Part shown: positions 27,024-31,516 of the stretch, one piece after another | Position numbering within the stretch: position 1 is the first letter of the stretch | How the letters are laid out: each line of letters begins with the position of its first letter | Source: a virus | Virus record (IMG/VR): IMGVR_UViG_3300042287_000166 | Location: 1-31,516 of that record | Length of the DNA stretch: 31,516 bases | Direction: 5' to 3' (one strand) | Position numbers and translations under genes: made by a program | The notes under the pieces: model-generated | The model's input: the letters and a program-made list of their open reading frames with translations, nothing else | Database searches by the model: none | What the model was told of the DNA's origin: nothing

Positions 27024-28984
27024 TATCTTCTTTTAATTACAACTTGTTCGACCCATCTATGACGACAATATGGTGTTGTGACTTGTGTTCTCGGATTAGT
27101 GTAAAAACCTCCGCGTCTTTGCCAAACTGAATATCCTAACCTTTGACTTATTGCTTGTATTTCGGCACGTGAATAAATCTTGTCTAAATTAATTAAATTT
27201 TCGCAAAACCTCCTAGTAGTTGGAATAATCGGTGCGCCAAGTCCGGGAGTTACCTCGTATGAATATCTTATCTGTATGTCCGCTATGGGTTTACGCGCTG
27301 ACTTTTGTTTTTTACCTTCGTCTGTAATCTCGCGAGATATAACTTCGCTTCCATTATCATTAAAAGGTTTTACATTTATTAGCTTGTTATTTTCTAAAGT
27401 AGACAAAGACCCGATAATGACCTGCTTATCTACTTTCAAAGCGATTGCCATATCGTCCACCGTAGTTAAAGGATTCTTTTGCAATAAATCTAAAATCCCG
27501 CTTTGCACGTTTGTGATTATAATATCAATGTCCGCAAATTCTTGATGTGGTATAGGCTCGAAATTGTCATCAAATTGAACACGTCTTGATTTTATAATAT
27601 CGTACTCACTTCGAGCATCTCCAAAGTCAGCGAATACACTCACCGCAAAATCGTCGTCTTGTTCGCTAAACGCTTGACTTGAAACTTCTTGTATTGCTTG
27701 ACCTTCTTGTTTTGGAATTAATCCTATCAAAGCACGAATTTCGTTTGGTGTCATTGATTCAAGAACCTTGTTAGCAACCAAAGGACTTAATGAATTGATT
27801 CCATTAATAATATCTTGCTGTGAGCTTTCGGTCTTTGATTCTAAAAGAGGCAATCCCAGCTTTTCGCGGATTTCTTCTTGTGTCATATTAGCCGAAATAA
27901 TCGCTTCGCTAAATTCAAAGCCTAAAGGTTCGGTATGTTTAATATGAAACTCGGCTGTAATTCCAAACAATGGTAAAATATAACCTAACCATCTTTCAAT
28001 GAATTGCTGCTTACCGCTTACATAAGTGTTTTGGAATATCTCGTAAGCGTCACGCATTTCAGTCCTGCCACCTAATGCGCCTTCTTGAGCGATACCAAAC
28101 AATGAAGCTGATGTAATCCTATGACCAGAGAAAATCTCTTGTTGTATAGTCTTATTTAGCATATCAAACTGCTTATCCAAATCAGAAGCGGATAAGTCAA
28201 TTACGGTCGGAGCTTTTGCAGGGTCGTTATTAAAGTTAATAATAAATTTACCAGCGTTCTTTTCACCACTAAATTTGTCTTTTACTTGACGTTCTATTTT
28301 ACGTTGCTCTTCTTCAGTCGGGATACCATTGTTAAATGATAGCATTTTTGAAGGCATCATACCGTTATGAATAGCGTTCAAATGAAATTCAGAAACAGCG
28401 ACATCTAACTCGATGTAATTTAAAGCACCCTGATAAGTTGGTAAAGTGTACGTATTAACTCCCGGGCGATACTCTTTTAAGTAAATTAGTTGCTTACCTA
28501 CTTTATTGTCGGGATTAAATGCTGAAATTGATTCAATATCGTTTGGTTTTGCTTTAACATCCCACTCATTCGAAATATAGAAATAAGTATTATCAGGATT
28601 AGACCTAACTTTTGCATAATCGATATGGTATAAAGAAACCGCATCGCCAAAATGATTGTAAATAATTTCAAGATAGCAACCACCGAAGGTTTCAATATCT
28701 AAAGTGATTTTATCTAGTATATCGTTTATGTTTTCTTTTGACCGATTGATAGGTTTTTCAACTAAATACTGATTCGCTTCGTCGTCAAATACAATACCAC
28801 CACCCGCGATGTAATTAGCCTTACCGTTTACGATAGCGTTATGCTTTGCCGAAGTGTTAAGCAATGAAAGCAAATGCAAAGGGAACTTATTATCTTCGCC
28901 ATAAGATACCCAATCCTGATTTTTCTTTTCAGTGAACTTTGGCTGTGAATATTCGCTAAAATTTATCGCTATTAAATTATTCAT
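27023..28984 (-). CDS. Portal protein with C-terminal winged-helix and Cys/His extension
   Basis: 653 residues from ATG at 28984, long for a portal (usually 400-550). Residues 1-400 are portal-like: DWVSYGEDNKFPLHLLSLLN near the start, AKHNAIVNGKANYIAGGG, and HRITSASLFGIAQEGALGGR (about 293-312). Residues about 491-560 look like a winged helix (TTVDDMAIALKVDKQVIIGSLSTLENNKLI). Residues 568-653 form a third part with PYCRHRW (638-644). The first domain forms the dodecameric DNA gate; the others are extras that may act in ejection or bind DNA. The gene lies far from terL, an unusual arrangement. Overlaps the next gene by one base. Confidence 0.85.
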   Translation of the reverse strand: MNNLIAINFSEYSQPKFTEKKNQDWVSYGEDNKFPLHLLSLLNTSAKHNAIVNGKANYIAGGGIVFDDEANQYLVEKPINRSKENINDILDKITLDIETFGGCYLEIIYNHFGDAVSLYHIDYAKVRSNPDNTYFYISNEWDVKAKPNDIESISAFNPDNKVGKQLIYLKEYRPGVNTYTLPTYQGALNYIELDVAVSEFHLNAIHNGMMPSKMLSFNNGIPTEEEQRKIERQVKDKFSGEKNAGKFIINFNNDPAKAPTVIDLSASDLDKQFDMLNKTIQQEIFSGHRITSASLFGIAQEGALGGRTEMRDAYEIFQNTYVSGKQQFIERWLGYILPLFGITAEFHIKHTEPLGFEFSEAIISANMTQEEIREKLGLPLLESKTESSQQDIINGINSLSPLVANKVLESMTPNEIRALIGLIPKQEGQAIQEVSSQAFSEQDDDFAVSVFADFGDARSEYDIIKSRRVQFDDNFEPIPHQEFADIDIIITNVQSGILDLLQKNPLTTVDDMAIALKVDKQVIIGSLSTLENNKLINVKPFNDNGSEVISREITDEGKKQKSARKPIADIQIRYSYEVTPGLGAPIIPTTRRFCENLINLDKIYSRAEIQAISQRLGYSVWQRRGGFYTNPRTQVTTPYCRHRWVEQVVIKRR

Positions 28985-29274
28985 TTTTTAATATTTTTAT
29001 TTCCCTGCTCTTCGGTTGTGTATTTCTTTAATCCTAATCGTATTAACAACTCATTAACTATAAAGTTGTCATCTTTGCCCCACTTGTCAAGCGTTTCTTT
29101 TTTTATAAATATAACTTCTTCAAAACAAATACAATTATTAGCGTCGCATATTTGACAAATGATATTTATGCCCTCACAAAACAAGTCATATCTAAAAGAA
29201 AGGATATTTACCGAATTAATTTTTCGTGAAATATTCCCGACTTTTAGCTCGGTGTCTAAAACTTTAATTTTCAA
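28981..29274 (-). CDS. Hypothetical 97-residue Cys-containing protein
   Basis: The only start is TTG at 29274 (no in-frame ATG in the frame), giving KIKVLDTELKVGNISRK. Cysteines at 33, 40, 43, 48 and 50 (CEGINIICQICDANNCICF) could bind metal. It then has a helical part (ETLDKWGKDDNFIVNELLIR) and a basic end. The frame overlaps the preceding gene by 11 bases and the portal gene by 4 (ATGA). The WGKDDNFI phrase echoes EWGNDDEYAY in the previous gene, suggesting related partners. Confidence 0.6.
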   Translation of the reverse strand: MKIKVLDTELKVGNISRKINSVNILSFRYDLFCEGINIICQICDANNCICFEEVIFIKKETLDKWGKDDNFIVNELLIRLGLKKYTTEEQGNKNIKK

Positions 29275-29635
29275 CTGTCAAGTTATCCTGTACAGTTGGC
29301 TCATCAGCAATTGGCTCAGCAACCTCATTTAAAGTATCTACAATTGGCTCATTGCTTGATGCAATCACTGGAGCTACATATTCCCCTATAATAACTAAAT
29401 TAAGCTCACCAGCTCCCCAGTTATACGCATACTCATCATCATTACCCCATTCGTTATAACTTTCGCCTGACATCGTTAAATTGCCTTCTGCGACCATAAC
29501 TAAGTCACTATCTAATAAAGCATAGTAAAAACTTGCACTTTGGAATAATTCGCCACCAATTGGACGTAAATTAAAAATGGTTGCAGTTACTGCTTGACCT
29601 TTTACCCATGTAGGGATTGATTGAATTGTTTTCAT
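29264..29635 (-). CDS. Hypothetical 123-residue protein, possible fibre partner
   Basis: ATG at 29635 (MKTIQSIPTWVKGQAVTATI). A beta-rich domain of about 85 residues (FNLRPIGGELFQSASFYYAL; EWGNDDEYAYNWGAGELNLV) is followed by an acidic, low-complexity tail (about 86-123, many Glu, Asp, Pro, Val). The domain looks virion-like; compact beta domains with this TWVKGQ and EWGxDDxY pattern are frequent beside fibre genes. It lies downstream of the fibre and before the portal genes. Specific function unknown. Confidence 0.65.
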   Translation of the reverse strand: MKTIQSIPTWVKGQAVTATIFNLRPIGGELFQSASFYYALLDSDLVMVAEGNLTMSGESYNEWGNDDEYAYNWGAGELNLVIIGEYVAPVIASSNEPIVDTLNEVAEPIADEPTVQDNLTVEN

Positions 29636-29637
29636 GA

Positions 29638-29703
29638 TTATTTGTTGTTATATATTCCGATTAAATTTCCGTTATGAGTTATTAGTTTTATTGTAAGTTT
29701 CAT
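29638..29703 (-). CDS. Possible 21-residue leader peptide
   Basis: ATG at 29703 and TAA at 29638 enclose MKLTIKLITHNGNLIGIYNN plus one Lys. The stop lies 2 bp before the next gene's ATG, so this could be a leader controlling that gene or simply a chance frame in the 77-bp gap between the fibre and the 123-residue gene. Nothing else is seen in the gap. Confidence 0.3.
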   Translation of the reverse strand: MKLTIKLITHNGNLIGIYNNK

Positions 29704-29712
29704 ATTTATAAT

Positions 29713-31516
29713 TTAAAATGCTGTCCCGATTGAGCAAGGTATAAAGTACCTAACTCCATTTATCTCTACTTCTAATTGATTTACGCTTGTTGGTACGCCC
29801 GTTGTAATAGCACCAACTTTGAATGCCTGAGCAGTTGTGCCACTTGCTAAATTGCCAGTTTTTATATCTCCGTTTACGGAAAGTTTTACCCCTGCATCTG
29901 TTGTAGTGCCTATTAGTATGTTACCACCTGAGGTGATTTTTAATGATGGTGTATTAGTACCTGTATGCCACGTATGAGTTATGTTATTGCTAGTATCTAC
30001 GCTAATTAAATAGCCATTACTAACTCCACTTATTGCAGCTATAAGTGTATCACCACCAACTCCTGATGTTAATACCGTTCTCATATCTCCATTAACATGA
30101 AGTTTGGAATTTGGATTTGTTGTGCCTATACCTACGTTACCGCCTGAGGTGATGCGCATACGTTCTGCGTTAGATGTACCAAAAATCACTGGTCCTGCTT
30201 CGTAATTATAAAGATAAGCGTCTAATCCTGCCATAATAAGCTCAAACCCATCCGTAGCACCTGTACCTGCAGTAGCGTTACTTATCTTTATTCTACTAGC
30301 TCCATCATTATATACTACTAATCCACCACCATTACTGAATGTTGTAGTTGCTGTTCCTATACCTACGTTACCTCCTGAGGTGATGCGCATACGTTCGCCC
30401 CAACTTGAACCATTATAAGTCCAAAAAGCTAAAGGTTGCCCTGTTGATTGAGTTGCTGCTGCTATAACACCTGCCCCCGCAGTATCATAACCTAATATTA
30501 TACCAGGTCTATCAGCATTTTCAGCAATTGTTGAATTAATATTTACAGACCTTTTTGCCGTTCCTGCTAAAGTTCCAGCAGATGCAGTAATTTGTAATAC
30601 ACCATCAGTTCCACTTGGCGTTACTCCAATTCCAACATTCCCAGAGAATGTAGCTGCACCTGTGGAGGCTATGGTTAATAAATCAGTAGATGTGCTAAAG
30701 TTCCTTATACTCATTGAAGCTGCACCACTTGGCGTATATAATGAAAAATATCTTACATTCCCATCTCCAAATATTATGTTGTGAGCGCCTCCGTTTTTTG
30801 CAAATAAAACTCCATCACTTACAGCGTCTATTGCTCTACCTCCTGTATTATTAAAAGTATTATTTCCGCTTGTTGTTAGTGTTGTAAACCTCCCAGTCCC
30901 ACTAACATCTAGCTTGTAACCTGCATCTGTTGTAGTGCCTATTAGTACGTTACCGCCTGATGGAGCTAATGCAAGATTACCAAAAGCAGTTTCTCCACCA
31001 ATTAAAACATCAATATATCCATAAGTATTACCTGTACTAGCTCCGAGATTTGCTCTTAAATATGTACCTGAACTCCCAACTACAAAATCTGTTGTTGTTG
31101 TTCTTATAAAACCTTTAGCCGTCACACTACTAGAGAATGTAGCTGCACCTGTGGAGGCATCAATAGATAATAGAATACTTGAGCTAACACTAGAAGCTGC
31201 TCCTGTAAAATTAAAAAGTCCGCTACTCCTATCTAATCCAATACTAAAATCTCGGCTACTTTGTGTACTAAAATATAAAAGAGCATCATCGTTTGTATTT
31301 GTACCTGTGTTTTTAATTGTTTGTATAACAGAAGCATTTCCTCCATTTTTTTCAATCGTCAAATTCCCACTAAACCTACCAGTACCATTTACATCTAGCT
31401 TGTAACCTGCATCTGTTGTAGTATTTATTAGTACGTTATTTGATTGAGAAAGTGAAATAATACTAGTAGTCCCCCTTCTTATATCCCATCTAACTCCATT
31501 TACATCAAAATAATTA
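29713..31516 (-). CDS. Tail fibre, C-terminal part (enters from the right edge)
   Basis: The frame is open from the right edge to a TAA at 29713; the first internal ATG is at 31362 but the true start is at 2179 across the join. The 558 codons from 31386 (including the stop) hold repeated modules: GNVLIGTTTDAGYKLDVSG, MRITSGGNVGIGT (three times, one diverged) and GNILIGTTTDAGVKLSVNG, each followed by short beta segments. The end, VEINGVRYFIPCSIGTAF, has no S74 intramolecular chaperone. The fibre presumably folds as a trimeric beta-helix and binds the host surface. Repeats are conserved at DNA level as well, so the gene could lose or gain modules by recombination. Confidence 0.85.
   Translation of the reverse strand, partial: NYFDVNGVRWDIRRGTTSIISLSQSNNVLINTTTDAGYKLDVNGTGRFSGNLTIEKNGGNASVIQTIKNTGTNTNDDALLYFSTQSSRDFSIGLDRSSGLFNFTGAASSVSSSILLSIDASTGAATFSSSVTAKGFIRTTTTDFVVGSSGTYLRANLGASTGNTYGYIDVLIGGETAFGNLALAPSGGNVLIGTTTDAGYKLDVSGTGRFTTLTTSGNNTFNNTGGRAIDAVSDGVLFAKNGGAHNIIFGDGNVRYFSLYTPSGAASMSIRNFSTSTDLLTIASTGAATFSGNVGIGVTPSGTDGVLQITASAGTLAGTAKRSVNINSTIAENADRPGIILGYDTAGAGVIAAATQSTGQPLAFWTYNGSSWGERMRITSGGNVGIGTATTTFSNGGGLVVYNDGASRIKISNATAGTGATDGFELIMAGLDAYLYNYEAGPVIFGTSNAERMRITSGGNVGIGTTNPNSKLHVNGDMRTVLTSGVGGDTLIAAISGVSNGYLISVDTSNNITHTWHTGTNTPSLKITSGGNILIGTTTDAGVKLSVNGDIKTGNLASGTTAQAFKVGAITTGVPTSVNQLEVEINGVRYFIPCSIGTAF
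30131..30165 (-). repeat. 35-bp fibre-gene DNA repeat (copy 1; copy 2 at 30362-30396)
   Basis: 30131-30165 and 30362-30396 differ at one base and encode the ERMRITSGGNVGIG module in the same frame. A looser third copy lies at about 29912-29942. Near-identity at the DNA level suggests recent duplication or ongoing recombination between modules. Confidence 0.75.
30643..30669 (-). repeat. 27-bp fibre-gene DNA repeat (copy 1; copy 2 at 31132-31158)
   Basis: The sequence AGAGAATGTAGCTGCACC continuing to GTGGAGGC is identical in both places. It encodes ASTGAATFS, a short link used between beta segments in the fibre. A diverged third copy can be read near 30620-30680 flanks only, so two clear copies are claimed. 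Confidence 0.7.
30905..30959 (-). repeat. Fibre repeat related to the terminal repeat
   Basis: The first 32 bp (ACATCTAGCTTGTAACCTGC and onward to TGTAGT) are identical to 31391-31422 and to 6-37; the remaining part is partly similar. It encodes the TTDAGYKLDVSG module. Because this stretch is nearly repeated at the contig ends, an assembler would find this region hard to cross, which may explain why the circle was opened here. Confidence 0.8.
31391..31516. repeat. Right copy of the 126-bp terminal direct repeat
   Basis: Identical to 6-131. The fibre reading frame continues through both copies in the same phase (codon boundary at 31389 equals the one at 4), which supports joining the ends rather than two separate fibre genes. 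Removing one copy gives a circle of about 31,390 bp. Confidence 0.9.

Noticed and set aside
28498-28695. Minus-strand open frame inside the portal gene
   Set aside because: It is nested in a strongly supported portal gene in another frame and has no coupled neighbour.

Overview
The window appears to be the whole genome of a small tailed phage (siphovirus-like, about 31.4 kb) that infects a member of the Bacteroidota, most likely a Flavobacteriia-type host. Three things point to the host. The DNA is AT-rich, the promoter-like sites carry the Bacteroidota -7 box TAnnTTTG, and there are no strong Shine-Dalgarno tracts. The gene repertoire also fits: repeated GNVGIGT-type fibre modules, a DUF5675 lysis protein and a Lin1244/DUF4373-like replication protein. 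No integrase, recombinase or recognisable CI-type repressor is visible, so nothing directly supports a temperate lifestyle. No tRNA, rRNA, CRISPR array or IS element was seen.

The two ends carry the same 126 bp (6-131 and 31391-31516), and one open reading frame on the minus strand runs through the join. The window is therefore best read as a circular map, or a circularly permuted genome, opened inside the large tail-fibre gene. Joined, that gene is about 1,283 codons.

Almost everything is on the minus strand, so the map is read from high to low coordinates. The early module starts at a promoter near 23100. It holds small unknown genes, an ERF-family annealing protein, a small protein with an SSB-like tail, a DnaA domain IV-like protein, a DUF4373-like initiator, a RecA/DnaB-like ATPase, a VRR-NUC nuclease, a sigma-factor-like protein, a ParB-methyltransferase fusion and an HNH nuclease. 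It runs straight into terS and terL. A second promoter of the same design, at about 13363-13408, serves the structural block. That block contains a tail chaperone with a -1 frameshift, a gp10-like protein, two large distal tail proteins, a tape measure, a prohead protease, a scaffold-like protein, the major capsid protein and a probable tail tube protein. Hairpin terminators follow the last two.

At 2540-3472 the map is interrupted by a 337-bp control region and a three-gene plus-strand operon, which uses the third promoter of the set. Beyond it, again on the minus strand and across the join, lie a small virion-type gene, the fibre, the portal, head-tail connectors, a metallophosphoesterase, a DUF5664-type nucleotide hydrolase and a lysis cassette (DUF5675 protein, holin-like protein, one-piece spanin). 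This part closes with a terminator at 23103-23134, next to the early promoter.

Four observations stand out: a promoter family with exact architecture (two tandem TATGACA-boxes, 18 bp, TAnnTTTG) used three times; a sequence segment shared between the control region and the initiator gene that looks like a replication-origin element; a T10 slippery frameshift whose second frame has no ATG; and a structural gene order unlike the usual one, with the portal far from the terminase and the capsid genes after the tail genes.
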